In this document: positions 9,240 to 17,552 of the stretch, piece by piece
How the letters are laid out: every line of letters begins with the position of its first letter
Position numbering within the stretch: position 1 is the first letter of the stretch
From: Sporolactobacillus inulinus
GTDB lineage: Bacteria; Bacillota; Bacilli; Bacillales; Sporolactobacillaceae
Reading direction: 5' to 3'
DNA: 64,000 nucleotides
Assembly: GCF_006539285.1 (NCBI RefSeq)
Contig: NZ_BJMS01000014.1
Span: 17,798 to 81,797 of the forward strand
Translations under genes and position numbers: made by a program
Notes under the pieces: generated by a model
Database searches by the model: none
The model's input: the letters and a program-made list of their open reading frames with translations, nothing else
What the model was told of the DNA's origin: nothing

Positions 9240-10607
9240 TTAAGGCGTCATCAACTTCGAATCTGCGAACAGAACCTCTTTTTCAAACTGAGTCAAAGCA
9301 GCTTCAAAGCGATCCATCGCTTCATTAATTTCCTCTTCGGTAATAATCAGCGGCGGAGCGATCATCACACTCGATTCATGTGAGTAGGTGTAAAAGCCTT
9401 GGGCCATCAGCATGCCGACGAATTTTTTCATCAGTCCGACTTTATCCCTGCCGAAATCCATCCCATAGGCGATCAGCGGTTCTTTTGTCTCCTTGTCTTT
9501 GACGAGTTCAACTGCCGCGAACAGTCCGATACAGCGCACCTCGCCAACGGATGCAAAACGTTTCAGCTTATCGAGACGCTCTGCCAGAACATCGCCCATC
9601 GCCGCCGCGTGATCAATCAAGTGCTCCTCCTTGTACACATCAAGCGTGGCGCAGCCGATTTGTGTGGAGACCGTGTGCCCACTATAGGTCAATCCGGTCA
9701 TCAGCACATGATCATCGAAATAGTCAGCAATCTGCTTGCTGACAATCACACCGCCAAGTGGACTATAGCCGCAGGTCACGCCTTTGGCAAAAGTCATCAT
9801 GTCCGGTTCAATTCCGAAATGTTCAACCGCAAACATTTTCCCGGTGCGCCCGAAACCGGCCATGACCTCGTCGCAAATCATCAGGATCCCATATTTCGTG
9901 CACAGCTCCCGTACACCTTCCATATAACCCTTTGGCGGAATCAGTACGCCGTTGCTACCTGGAATCGACTCCATGAAAATGGCTGCAATCGATTCCGGCC
10001 CTTCATAGAGGATCTGACTGTTGAGACGATCCAGATAGAAAGCTGCCGCCGCTTCTTCACTGTCAAAAGCAATGGATTCCCGGTAAAGGTACGGTGTCTC
10101 AAATTTAATGAATCCAGGAAGTCCCGGTTCAACAGTGAAACGACGATTTTCACCGGATAAATTACCGGCACCAAAGGTTGCGCCATGATAGGATCGATAA
10201 CGTGAGAAGATTTTGTACCGTCCCGAGTACATGCGCGCAATTTTTACCGCGTGGTCATTCGAGTCGGCACCGCCATTGGCGAAGAAGACCTTGGCCATGT
10301 TCTTTGGTGCAACCTCAATAATCTTGCGGGCAAGCTCTGCCTTCGATTCCGTCGCAAACCCCGGTGCGGAAAGCGGGATTTCACCGATGTGTTTGAACGC
10401 CTCCATCAGCTTCGGATGATTATGGCCCACATTCAGATAGACAAGCTGTGAACACATGTCGTAAAACCTTTTTCCTGTCTCATCCCAGAAAAAAATTCCT
10501 TGCGCTTTTTTAATGATCTTAGGATGGACGTCTTTTTGTTTAGACCATGAATGTAAGACATAGTTTCGATCGTCTTCTTTAATTTGCTGGTCATCAAGGT
10601 GCTCCAT
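9240..10607 (-). CDS. Class III aminotransferase, probable beta-alanine/omega-amino acid transaminase
   Basis: A 455-residue PLP enzyme of aminotransferase class III. Features are FFANGGADSNDHAVKIAR, YRSYHGATFGAGNLSG, ICDEVMAGFGRTGK and the PLP lysine in TFAKGVTCGYSPLGG. As first gene downstream of the PucR regulator and upstream of the carbamoylase, it most likely transaminates beta-alanine or 3-aminoisobutyrate from pyrimidine breakdown to the semialdehyde. The ATG at 10607 has GGAG about 8 bases upstream; an ATG 36 bases further up has no clear site. Confidence 0.88.
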   Translation of the reverse strand: MEHLDDQQIKEDDRNYVLHSWSKQKDVHPKIIKKAQGIFFWDETGKRFYDMCSQLVYLNVGHNHPKLMEAFKHIGEIPLSAPGFATESKAELARKIIEVAPKNMAKVFFANGGADSNDHAVKIARMYSGRYKIFSRYRSYHGATFGAGNLSGENRRFTVEPGLPGFIKFETPYLYRESIAFDSEEAAAAFYLDRLNSQILYEGPESIAAIFMESIPGSNGVLIPPKGYMEGVRELCTKYGILMICDEVMAGFGRTGKMFAVEHFGIEPDMMTFAKGVTCGYSPLGGVIVSKQIADYFDDHVLMTGLTYSGHTVSTQIGCATLDVYKEEHLIDHAAAMGDVLAERLDKLKRFASVGEVRCIGLFAAVELVKDKETKEPLIAYGMDFGRDKVGLMKKFVGMLMAQGFYTYSHESSVMIAPPLIITEEEINEAMDRFEAALTQFEKEVLFADSKLMTP

Positions 10608-10690
10608 TGCGCCATCTCCAGTCCGCTTTTTCTGAATTAACATAATTTAATGATATAACGATAAAAACAGAAAACAATGAACATTCAGCC

Positions 10691-10729
10691 AAAAAATAAT
10701 GTGCACTTGCACAATCGCAAGGCACATTA
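10691..10729 (-). terminator. Terminator at the end of the pucR-type gene
   Basis: Inverted arms ATAATGTGC and GCACATTAT flank a loop containing a second small stem, followed on the minus strand by six T. The hairpin overlaps the stop codon at 10727. It probably separates regulator transcription from the downstream catabolic operon, which then needs its own promoter in 10608-10690. Confidence 0.6.
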
Positions 10730-11869
10730 TCGCATCAGATCTTCAATCATAAAGGCCAACTGCAAATTCGTTTTCACAAAAGGATGCCCCAGATCTGCTC
10801 CAAGAATCGCTTCAATTTTTTTCACTTTATAAAGGACTGTATTCCGATGAATAAATTTTTTATTAGCAATCGTTGCCGTGCGTCCATCCTCTTCGAGAAA
10901 AACACGAAGAAATGGAACAAAATCAGTCTCATGCAGTTGATCATAACGGTACAGCTGCCCAAGATACTTTTGATAAAAGCGCTCAATGATGCGTGGATCG
11001 CGCACATCCATAATAATGCGATAGGCACCTAGATCATTAAACTCACAAATCTTCAAATACGGATGACGTTTAGCCAGACGTAGTACCGTCAGCGCTTCCT
11101 GGTAACTCCTTTGAGCCTCCATAACCGGGTATTCGCTTCCGCTCCCGATTGAAAGGTTGCGCCACTCTGTCTTCTTGGCGCGAATTCCCTCGGTCAGCTT
11201 CATCAGCGGCAAGTCCGATCCGCGTATTTGTACAGTCAAATAAATTAATTGATTCTCCCGATGCATCGATTGCAGCAGTCGGTATTTTCGCGACAGTTCC
11301 ATCTCAATTCCATAGACGAGCGAAACCGGCAATTGATCCGAATCATACGAACAGACCACGATTGAAAAGGATTGATCCGCCTGCGCGCCGATCTGCTCAA
11401 GTTCCGCAGTCACATAAGCACGATCGGGAACGGATTGGAACAACAGCTCTGACAGCAAATCTCTGAAACGGGATTGATTCTGCTCCGCCGCTGCAAGAAA
11501 CTGAACGGTAATTTTCACGAAATCAGCCACACGATAGCTCCAAGGCATACTGAAAATTGGGAACCGATGGCTATTTGCAAAATCCATGACTTCATTGGGA
11601 ATGCTCGGAATATATGGACCGACATTCAAGATCACGCCGGATGCTTGGTGATCATAGGTTTTTTTCACCATGGTGATCAGCTTTTCCTCATCATGATCCA
11701 TGTTGATCCCCGTCGTGACAAGCAGCTCGCCTGCCTTAAAAAAGTCGAATAAACAGTCGCTTTCCATCACATTGACCCCGGAGATCGTTCGCGACATGCC
11801 CGCTTCTCCGGCGACCGGTTTGATCGTTGAAAGTTCCGGCAGCATAAACAAATGCTTAAGTGTGATCAT
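10727..11869 (-). CDS. PucR-family transcriptional regulator of the pyrimidine/hydantoin operon
   Basis: A 380-residue regulator. The N-terminal PucR sensory domain starts MITLKHLFMLPELSTIKPVAG, with GELLVTTGINMDHDEEKL and a stretch about nearby-name silence in PucR proteins around residues 60-130. The C-terminal HTH_30 domain ends the protein (KKFIHRNTVLYKVKKIEAIL). PucR proteins commonly activate purine, hydantoin or pyrimidine catabolic genes in answer to a pathway ligand. The ATG at 11869 follows AGGGGGG by 6 bases; an ATG 30 bases upstream has no site. It lies directly upstream of the preTA operon on the same strand, so it probably controls that operon. Confidence 0.88.
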   Translation of the reverse strand: MITLKHLFMLPELSTIKPVAGEAGMSRTISGVNVMESDCLFDFFKAGELLVTTGINMDHDEEKLITMVKKTYDHQASGVILNVGPYIPSIPNEVMDFANSHRFPIFSMPWSYRVADFVKITVQFLAAAEQNQSRFRDLLSELLFQSVPDRAYVTAELEQIGAQADQSFSIVVCSYDSDQLPVSLVYGIEMELSRKYRLLQSMHRENQLIYLTVQIRGSDLPLMKLTEGIRAKKTEWRNLSIGSGSEYPVMEAQRSYQEALTVLRLAKRHPYLKICEFNDLGAYRIIMDVRDPRIIERFYQKYLGQLYRYDQLHETDFVPFLRVFLEEDGRTATIANKKFIHRNTVLYKVKKIEAILGADLGHPFVKTNLQLAFMIEDLMR

Positions 11870-12171
11870 CTCATCCCCCCTTACAATCCAAAGAAACATT
11901 TAGGAAGTAAAGCATTGAATCAAAAACGAACGAAAGTAGAAACGTAATCAGCCTGTATTAAAGCCTATTCTGACTTGTTTAAAAATTTTCACATCTACTT
12001 TGACTATAAATCGATCCGTTTCACATGTCCAATCTCACGTAATAAAGGCATCACCAATAGCTCGGCGTAACAAACTGTCAGGTCGAATCGTTTTTTTTCG
12101 GCAGTTCGTCAATAGTCCCTACCTCACACATTTTGTATGCTTAAAAAAACAAGTGATAGAGGAGGTTCACC
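11870..12171. other. Divergent intergenic region between the PucR gene and msmX
   Basis: About 300 bases, AT-rich in its left half, separating leftward and rightward genes. It must hold promoters for both, and a clear GAGGAGG ribosome site for msmX lies at its right end. I found no convincing -35/-10 pair, riboswitch or repeat. Confidence 0.5.
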
Positions 12172-13251
12172 ATGGCGACCATTGTACTCGACCATATCAA
12201 GAAGCGCTACGCCAACAGTGATGCACTGACAGTCAAAGATTTCAATCTTTCAATCAAGGATAAGGAATTCATCGTTTTGGTCGGCCCGTCCGGCTGCGGT
12301 AAATCCACGACCTTGCGAATGATCGCCGGACTTGAGGAAATATCTGAAGGCGGACTTTATATCAATGATAAAAAGGTCAATGACACCGCCCCCAAAAATC
12401 GTGATATTGCGATGGTTTTCCAGAACTACGCCCTATACCCGCATATGACCGTTTATGGAAACATGGCGTTTGGGCTCAAAATTCGCAAACTCAAAAAAAG
12501 TGATATTGACAAACGCGTCCGCGAAGCGGCCCAAGTGCTTGGCCTTGAAGAATACTTGAATCGAAAGCCAAAAGCACTCTCTGGAGGACAGCGTCAGCGC
12601 GTTGCACTCGGTCGCGCGATGGTGCGCAACCCGCAGGTTTTTCTCATGGATGAACCACTGTCCAACCTTGATGCCAAACTTCGCGTCCAAATGCGTGCAG
12701 AGATCGCCAAACTGCAACGGCGCCTGCAAGTGACGACCATCTATGTCACCCACGACCAAACCGAAGCGATGACGATGGCCGATCGCATCGTCATTATGAA
12801 GGATGGTGAAATTCAGCAAATCGGTACACCGGAAGACGTCTACAAAAATCCGACAAACATGTTTGTCGGCGGGTTCATTGGTGCACCGCCAATGAATTTT
12901 CTTCCGGCAGCCATTTCAGAGCAGGGAGCCTTAATCAGCGATCACCTCGTACCGCTTTCACAAGATACGCTTTCAAAGCTGAGCGACTACAAAGGAAAAT
13001 CAGTCATTGCCGGAATCCGTCCTGAAGACATTGTTTCCGTAAAGGAAGCGGTTGAAGATGCCTTTCCTGCAACCGTTGACGTTGCCGAATTGCTGGGTTC
13101 AGAATCGCTGATTTATACACGTATTGGTGAAACAAGCATTATTATTAAAACAACTGCCGAACATGTACGCAGCGGCGAACAGATTTCACTTGCCCTCAAA
13201 CCGGACAAGCTGCGTTTCTTTGATGCTGAAACCGAAAAACGCATCCTATGA
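12172..13251 (+). CDS. msmX: MsmX/UgpC-type sugar ABC transporter ATP-binding protein
   Basis: A 359-residue ATPase of the carbohydrate CUT1 family: Walker A GPSGCGKST near residue 38, Q-loop FQNYALYPHMT, signature LSGGQRQRVALGRAM, Walker B VFLMDEPLSNLD, switch VTHDQTEAM, and a C-terminal TOBE/regulatory domain. No permease or binding protein is adjacent, as expected for an orphan MsmX that energises several sugar importers in trans. A GAGGAGG-like site precedes the ATG. The next gene is a YxkF-like regulator, the same pairing as in Bacillus subtilis, which supports the msmX assignment. Confidence 0.9.
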   Translation: MATIVLDHIKKRYANSDALTVKDFNLSIKDKEFIVLVGPSGCGKSTTLRMIAGLEEISEGGLYINDKKVNDTAPKNRDIAMVFQNYALYPHMTVYGNMAFGLKIRKLKKSDIDKRVREAAQVLGLEEYLNRKPKALSGGQRQRVALGRAMVRNPQVFLMDEPLSNLDAKLRVQMRAEIAKLQRRLQVTTIYVTHDQTEAMTMADRIVIMKDGEIQQIGTPEDVYKNPTNMFVGGFIGAPPMNFLPAAISEQGALISDHLVPLSQDTLSKLSDYKGKSVIAGIRPEDIVSVKEAVEDAFPATVDVAELLGSESLIYTRIGETSIIIKTTAEHVRSGEQISLALKPDKLRFFDAETEKRIL

Positions 13252-13270
13252 TGACGCAAATTCATAAGGG

Positions 13271-13305
13271 GCAGACTTCATTGACGCTACGAGGTCTGCT
13301 TTTTG
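13271..13305 (+). terminator. Terminator of msmX
   Basis: Stem GCAGACTTC/GAGGTCTGC with a 12-base loop, followed by TTTTT, about 20 bases after the msmX stop. Confidence 0.85.
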
Positions 13306-13475
13306 TATGATCTAAAAAAGAAGCATATGCAACGTATTGTTTGGAAAGAAACAAACCGTGCTCAGCATCGTCTAAGAACAAGAAATCTTTTGCTTGAACG
13401 AACGATCAAGTTGCCTAAGTACAGATAAAAGAAGCGCACGTTCGTTATACTAGTGAAACAGGGAGGGGATCGTTC

Positions 13476-14390
13476 ATGATTGGTATGCATCAGCTGAAAA
13501 CAATGTATGGAACATCTTTGATCAACGATCCGGCACAGATAGCCGATCCCGAAACGTATCTATGGTTCAAAACGAAAGACGGTACCGTTTTCGGCATCAA
13601 ACGCGCCCGCCTGTCCGAAAGCGAACAGAAGCTGCTCCATTTCTGTTTCGCTTCTTTTTCACCCGACGCATTGAATCAGACAAAGAAACAGCGCTTTTGG
13701 GCGGATCTGCTTTTCAACAACCTGCATCCGGAAAAATGTCCACTCACGCGCGCCTATTTACTTTATATTCAGCTCGCGCAATTCAGCGATCGGCACCGGA
13801 ATCTTGAATCTGCCTTCCACTCCTACTTTGATCGAATCTATCTAACGACGCTCTGGAAGAACAGCAAACAAGGAATCATTCTATTAAAAAGCGCTCCCGA
13901 GGAGCCCCTAGATGAACTGATCAATTTAATCAGCAGTGATTTCTATTGCAATCTGCATCTGCTGTGCATGCCTGTGGATGACTTGAGCACGGTGCACACG
14001 ACTTACAAAAAAAATTTTGCACTATTCAATAAATCATGTCTGCTTTTTCCTGAACGTCATGTTGTCGCTTCTGCTCATCTACTGGCTGTTTTAGCTGCGG
14101 AAGCACTACATGAGCAAAAAAACAGTACGATCACACAACAAGTGAAGCGCTTGCGTGACGTGCCGCCGGAACTCTTGCACAGCGTCACCAGCTATTTTCA
14201 GCACAACTTCAACCTTTCCAAAGCTGCAGATGAATTATTCCTGCATCGCAACACGCTTACCTATCGATTGGATCGTGTTTATCAGCTTACCGGACTTGAT
14301 CCGAAGCACTTTGAAGATGCCGTGATCCTCTCACTTCTGATCGATCTCTATCGCTACGATCAATGGAAGCGATCAGAAAATCCTGACTAA
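13476..14390 (+). CDS. PucR/CdaR C-terminal HTH regulator (YxkF-like)
   Basis: A 304-residue protein lacking the classical N-terminal PucR domain. The C-terminal part carries the HTH_30 module (NLSKAADELFLHRNTLTYRLDRV.. spans it, residues about 245-290), typical of PucR/CdaR proteins. The first 200 residues are not recognisable beyond this family. An AGGGAGGGG site precedes the ATG. Its position after msmX, separated by a terminator and about 170 bases, matches the Bacillus msmX-yxkF arrangement. The target is unknown. Confidence 0.8.
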   Translation: MIGMHQLKTMYGTSLINDPAQIADPETYLWFKTKDGTVFGIKRARLSESEQKLLHFCFASFSPDALNQTKKQRFWADLLFNNLHPEKCPLTRAYLLYIQLAQFSDRHRNLESAFHSYFDRIYLTTLWKNSKQGIILLKSAPEEPLDELINLISSDFYCNLHLLCMPVDDLSTVHTTYKKNFALFNKSCLLFPERHVVASAHLLAVLAAEALHEQKNSTITQQVKRLRDVPPELLHSVTSYFQHNFNLSKAADELFLHRNTLTYRLDRVYQLTGLDPKHFEDAVILSLLIDLYRYDQWKRSENPD

Positions 14391-14570
14391 GCCCGTTCCT
14401 TGCTCCCGTAGGACGAGGATTGGATCCATCAATCTTGAGTTTGAACGACACTTCAGCTGCTTGCCGAGGGCGATCCGGAAGCCTCCTCGAACATGCAATC
14501 TTCCCGAGGGGTCTTCCTTGGCTTGCTTGCCGCGGGCGTCTCTCTCATATCTCAATTTGATTGATTACAG
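14391..14570. repeat. Copy A of a GC-rich dispersed intergenic repeat
   Basis: On the minus strand this stretch holds GAAGACCCCTCGGGAAG, then CGAGGAGGCTTCCGG and ATCGCCCTCGG. It shares block order and partial sequence with the segment at 56890-57020 (ACCCCTC..GATGAGGATCC..ATCGCCCGTGG). I recall similar imperfectly palindromic intergenic elements with GACTCCTGCGGG and GAGGAGGCT cores in Bacillus-group genomes. No credible coding frame was found in it. Confidence 0.5.
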
Positions 14571-14604
14571 ATATGCTGCTTATCCCAGTTTCAGCAAGTT
14601 CATG

Positions 14605-14643
14605 TAAAAAAAAAAAAAAAACAGACCCTAAAATCAGGTCTGC
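14605..14643 (-). terminator. Terminator of the M42 aminopeptidase gene
   Basis: On the minus strand the stem AGCAGACCTGA..TTAGGGTCTG is followed by an uninterrupted run of 16 T (16 A at 14606-14621 on the plus strand). It lies 17 bases after the stop codon. Confidence 0.85.
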
Positions 14644-14659
14644 TCCCACGATCAAACGT

Positions 14660-15733
14660 TTAGAACCGTTCAATAACATCAGCATTTAACTTTTTCAACA
14701 CGTCGACTGTCAACTTCACCGCCGAAACAAAATCCTCATAGGCAACAAAGCAATAGGAGGTATGCGCATAACGAACCGGCACACTGATCACAACGGTTGG
14801 CGCGCCGTGATACAGATTGATCACCGCACCATCATTGCCACCTCCGCTTCGTACAGACTGTTGCGTCGGAATCCCTTTTTCAGAAGCCAGATCAAGGCAG
14901 AACTTTTGAAAACGCGGATTTACAATAATCGATGAGTCAAAATGACGCAGCATCGGTCCGCGTTTGAGCCCGGTTTGGATCATATACTCGGGCATCACCG
15001 TATCATCCGCCGGCGCACCTTCAAACACGATTGAAACATCCGCATTGATCTTCTTCATCGCGACCTGTGCGCCACGCTCGCCAACCTCTTCCTGTGCAGA
15101 AAGCGAGGCTACAACATCAATGTCAAGATCCGATCCATCCAATTCCTTCAGAACTTCAGCCATCACCGCCGTACCGATTCGGTTGTCAAACGCCTTGCCC
15201 AGCATTAAACCCTTGGCTTCGTTATACTCGAACGTCACGTCCGGCACAACCGGTGCCCCAATGTCAATTTTGAAATCGCGAACCGCTTCCTCAGCAGAAG
15301 TTGCGCCAACATCGATCACCAGCTCGGAAACCTCAGGCAGCCGTTTGCGCTCCTCCGCGGTCATAAAATGAGGCGGTGTGCTGGCGATAATCCCCGATAT
15401 GTATTGCCCATCGTGATTGCGCACGCGCACCTTGTGTGCCGGAATATTGGCGCGCACCCAGCCGCCGACCGTCACAAAACGCAGCATGCCATTCGGTTTC
15501 ACTGCCTGAACCATAAATCCGACTTCGTCGCTGTGCGCATCCAGCTGAACAACCGGACGAGCACCATTATTTCCATTTCGCGCCGCATACACATTGCGCA
15601 TATGATCTTCCTCGACCGAACTGAACGGCTTGACCGCATCAGTAAAAATGCCGGCAACCTCATCCTCAAAACCTGAGATACCGTGCGCATTCGATAAACG
15701 TTCAATCAATTGAATCGACTTTTTCTTATCCAC
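14660..15733 (-). CDS. M42 family metallo-aminopeptidase
   Basis: A 357-residue cytoplasmic peptidase of family M42 (glutamyl/tetrahedral aminopeptidase group). Metal and catalytic motifs are visible in order: AHSDEVGF, GKAFDNRIG, SAQEEVGERG, FEGAPADD and a late RYAHTSYC. The GTG start at 15733 has AGAGGTG upstream and gives a normal N-terminus (MDKKKSIQLIERLSNAHG); the longer frame upstream is rich in Cys and not family-like. It is monocistronic, with its own promoter and terminator. It probably trims peptides for amino acid recycling. Confidence 0.9.
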   Translation of the reverse strand: MDKKKSIQLIERLSNAHGISGFEDEVAGIFTDAVKPFSSVEEDHMRNVYAARNGNNGARPVVQLDAHSDEVGFMVQAVKPNGMLRFVTVGGWVRANIPAHKVRVRNHDGQYISGIIASTPPHFMTAEERKRLPEVSELVIDVGATSAEEAVRDFKIDIGAPVVPDVTFEYNEAKGLMLGKAFDNRIGTAVMAEVLKELDGSDLDIDVVASLSAQEEVGERGAQVAMKKINADVSIVFEGAPADDTVMPEYMIQTGLKRGPMLRHFDSSIIVNPRFQKFCLDLASEKGIPTQQSVRSGGGNDGAVINLYHGAPTVVISVPVRYAHTSYCFVAYEDFVSAVKLTVDVLKKLNADVIERF

Positions 15734-15782
15734 AAAAATGCACCTCTCGTCTCTAAAACACCTACATGATAATTTCATTATT

Positions 15783-15812
15783 ATTATAGTATCGTTCAAA
15801 AAGAGTTGTCGC
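15783..15812 (-). promoter_or_regulatory. Candidate promoter of the M42 aminopeptidase gene
   Basis: On the minus strand GCGACA and a perfect TATAAT are separated by 18 bases, 50 bases upstream of the GTG start. Confidence 0.5.
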
Positions 15813-15898
15813 AAGAAACATTCTATAGACAACTTTCCAAGACAGAAAAGAGTACCACCGCCATCTTAGTACTCTTTCTCCATGTGCGTCATTCGAAG

Positions 15899-16372
15899 TC
15901 AAACGGAGTGATCACTCCGCTTGTTCACCTGCTGCTTCTCCTCGTCCTTTTCAACAAATCGAAAGAGCAGGTAGCCGGCTACGGTTCCGATTGTATTCAG
16001 GATCACATCATTAATATCGGTGGTGCGGTTGGGCAGAAAAAGCTGAATGCATTCAATGATCGATGAGAACAAGGCGCCCATAAACACAAGATGCAGGAAT
16101 TTGAAGTACGGGTACTTTAACGTGAGCATGCAACCGAACGGAAGAAACAGCAATACATTACCTAGATCATCAATAATAAAGTACTTCATCGAAGCCGAAC
16201 GAAAATCATCGAACAAATTCAGCGGATTCATGTTCACATTGAAATGATGAACCGGACCGCCATGCCAGTTGCCGGTACCGATTAGACCATGAGGAATCAT
16301 CGTCAAGTAAAGAACAAAAAGGATCGAAAAGGTTAAGGCAATGTTGATCATTGCTTGTTTTAAACCGTTCAT
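15899..16372 (-). CDS. VanZ-like membrane protein
   Basis: A 157-residue protein with about four hydrophobic segments and the VanZ family pattern N(M)NPLNLFDD.., DDLGNVLLFLPFGCMLTL, SSIIECIQLFLPNRTTDINDVILNTIGTVAGY spread over residues 45-140. The ATG at 16372 has GGAGGAGGG upstream; longer starts read through unconserved sequence. VanZ proteins are linked with teicoplanin or antimicrobial tolerance in some species, but most homologues, including this one, have no proven role. It is probably monocistronic. Confidence 0.85.
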   Translation of the reverse strand: MNGLKQAMINIALTFSILFVLYLTMIPHGLIGTGNWHGGPVHHFNVNMNPLNLFDDFRSASMKYFIIDDLGNVLLFLPFGCMLTLKYPYFKFLHLVFMGALFSSIIECIQLFLPNRTTDINDVILNTIGTVAGYLLFRFVEKDEEKQQVNKRSDHSV

Positions 16373-16447
16373 CCGATCCCTCCTCCACACGAATCTTGGT
16401 AAAGTTACTATTAAATTAAGTGTTAGGCAACCGTGATTTTTTGTCAA

Positions 16448-16480
16448 ACGAAAACACCCGGACAAGAGTGTCCGAGTGCC
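16448..16480 (-). terminator. Terminator of the small 69-residue gene
   Basis: On the minus strand the stem CACTCGGAC/GTCCGGGTG is followed by TTTTCGTTT, about 30 bases after the stop at 16511. Confidence 0.75.
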
Positions 16481-16510
16481 GCCTGAGGAACACTTTGACG
16501 TCAAAGACGT

Positions 16511-16720
16511 TTACTCTGAATCAACCTCATCTCCAAAAATCCCTTTGAGATGATCATCAAAGTGTTCATGAATTTTTTTGAACTTCTGATCAAATTCTTC
16601 TTGCGTGATGATCCCTTTCTCCATCAATAAGTAGAATAATGCGGTGATACGCTCATAGTTAAGTACAGCCTCAGATCCAAGTTCCGTGATGATCTCGTCA
16701 TTGCCCATTTTGCCAAACAT
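16511..16720 (-). CDS. Small conserved-looking hypothetical protein
   Basis: A 69-residue soluble, acidic and probably helical protein (NYERITALFYLLMEKGIITQEEFDQKF.. is read across residues 22-48), with no membrane segment. The EKGIITxEEF pattern is common in short helical domains such as SHOCT-like segments. The ATG at 16720 has GAGGGG very close to it, so the fifth-residue ATG at 16708 is an equally likely start. It has its own terminator. Function is not known. Confidence 0.65.
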   Translation of the reverse strand: MFGKMGNDEIITELGSEAVLNYERITALFYLLMEKGIITQEEFDQKFKKIHEHFDDHLKGIFGDEVDSE

Positions 16721-16802
16721 CCCCTCATAATAATAAGATCTATCAGCAATATGACCCTATGCGCAGGTTGGCATACTTAAAAATTCCTGTGAAAATAAAT
16801 AA

Positions 16803-16840
16803 TCCTTCTGAATTACAAATTTAATCTGTAATTCAGAAGG
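16803..16840 (-). terminator. Terminator of the DgaE/DgaF operon
   Basis: A 14-base perfect stem CCTTCTGAATTACA/TGTAATTCAGAAGG, 10 bases after the last stop. The downstream minus-strand T tract (ATTATTTATTTT) is broken, but position and stem make a terminator likely. Confidence 0.7.
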
Positions 16841-16850
16841 ATAATTAAGT

Positions 16851-17552
16851 TTACCATACCATCTCTACGAGTTGTTTAAGTTTACTGACTTCTGTCCTCC
16901 CGGTTTCTTTATTCACCAAAGAAGTATACAAGTGAGGAATCACACGTTTTGCTCCATGGGCAAGGCACACTTGGACAACGTCATGAACATTCTCAACAGT
17001 CAAGCCACCCGTTGGTTCAAAAGTTGTAATACCACTTGCAACAGCAGCATCAACCATAGCAGCAACTTCATCTAATTTTCTATCCCCTTTAATCGGGAAA
17101 AATTTGACGGATTGTACCCCAATTTCCGCTAACAAAGCGGTTGCTGCTTTACAGGAAACTTTTTCTTTGTAGTTTTTGCTATATTCTCCAGTTGTTATGA
17201 ACACTTTTCCAACCTCACCAGAAGGTTCTACTAAAGCATTAATCAATGTTTCTTTGTGATTTAAGTAGCCTAAAGTGTAGCCAGACGCAGGAAATACTTG
17301 ATTGACGTGTGGAGGGAGTGTCGCTTTCGACACATCCGCTACACGCTTCCACATTGCCGGATCACCAGCACCTAAACCTACTGAAACTCGAATATTTTCT
17401 TTTTGATAGGATTTCACACGCTCAATCGCTTCTTCATTTGTAGGGAAGTTTTTTACCATGACACCAATGAGTACGCGACTACCTGCTACTTCCTTTAAAT
17501 CCTTTGCATTTTGCAAATCCTTAGCCAGAACATTAAAGATAACTTCAGTCAT
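16851..17552 (-). CDS. dgaF: DgaF-type 2-dehydro-3-deoxyphosphogluconate aldolase
   Basis: A 233-residue protein of the KDGP aldolase family represented by Salmonella DgaF and Enterococcus EF_0839. Key segments are GVMVKNFPTNEEAIERV, GLGAGDPAMWKRVADV, PPHVNQVFPASGYTLG, VKFFPIKGDRKLDE and EPTGGLTVENV. DgaF splits KDPG into pyruvate and glyceraldehyde 3-phosphate after DgaE has removed ammonia from D-glucosaminate 6-phosphate. The ATG at 17552 has AGGGGCG upstream and overlaps the dgaE stop by 8 bases (ATGACTGA). The family assignment is firm, but the physiological substrate in this operon is not proven. Confidence 0.88.
   Translation of the reverse strand: MTEVIFNVLAKDLQNAKDLKEVAGSRVLIGVMVKNFPTNEEAIERVKSYQKENIRVSVGLGAGDPAMWKRVADVSKATLPPHVNQVFPASGYTLGYLNHKETLINALVEPSGEVGKVFITTGEYSKNYKEKVSCKAATALLAEIGVQSVKFFPIKGDRKLDEVAAMVDAAVASGITTFEPTGGLTVENVHDVVQVCLAHGAKRVIPHLYTSLVNKETGRTEVSKLKQLVEMVW

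Noticed and set aside
9399..10160. 253-codon plus-strand frame opposite the omega-transaminase
   Set aside because: Shadow frame; the minus-strand protein has all class III motifs.
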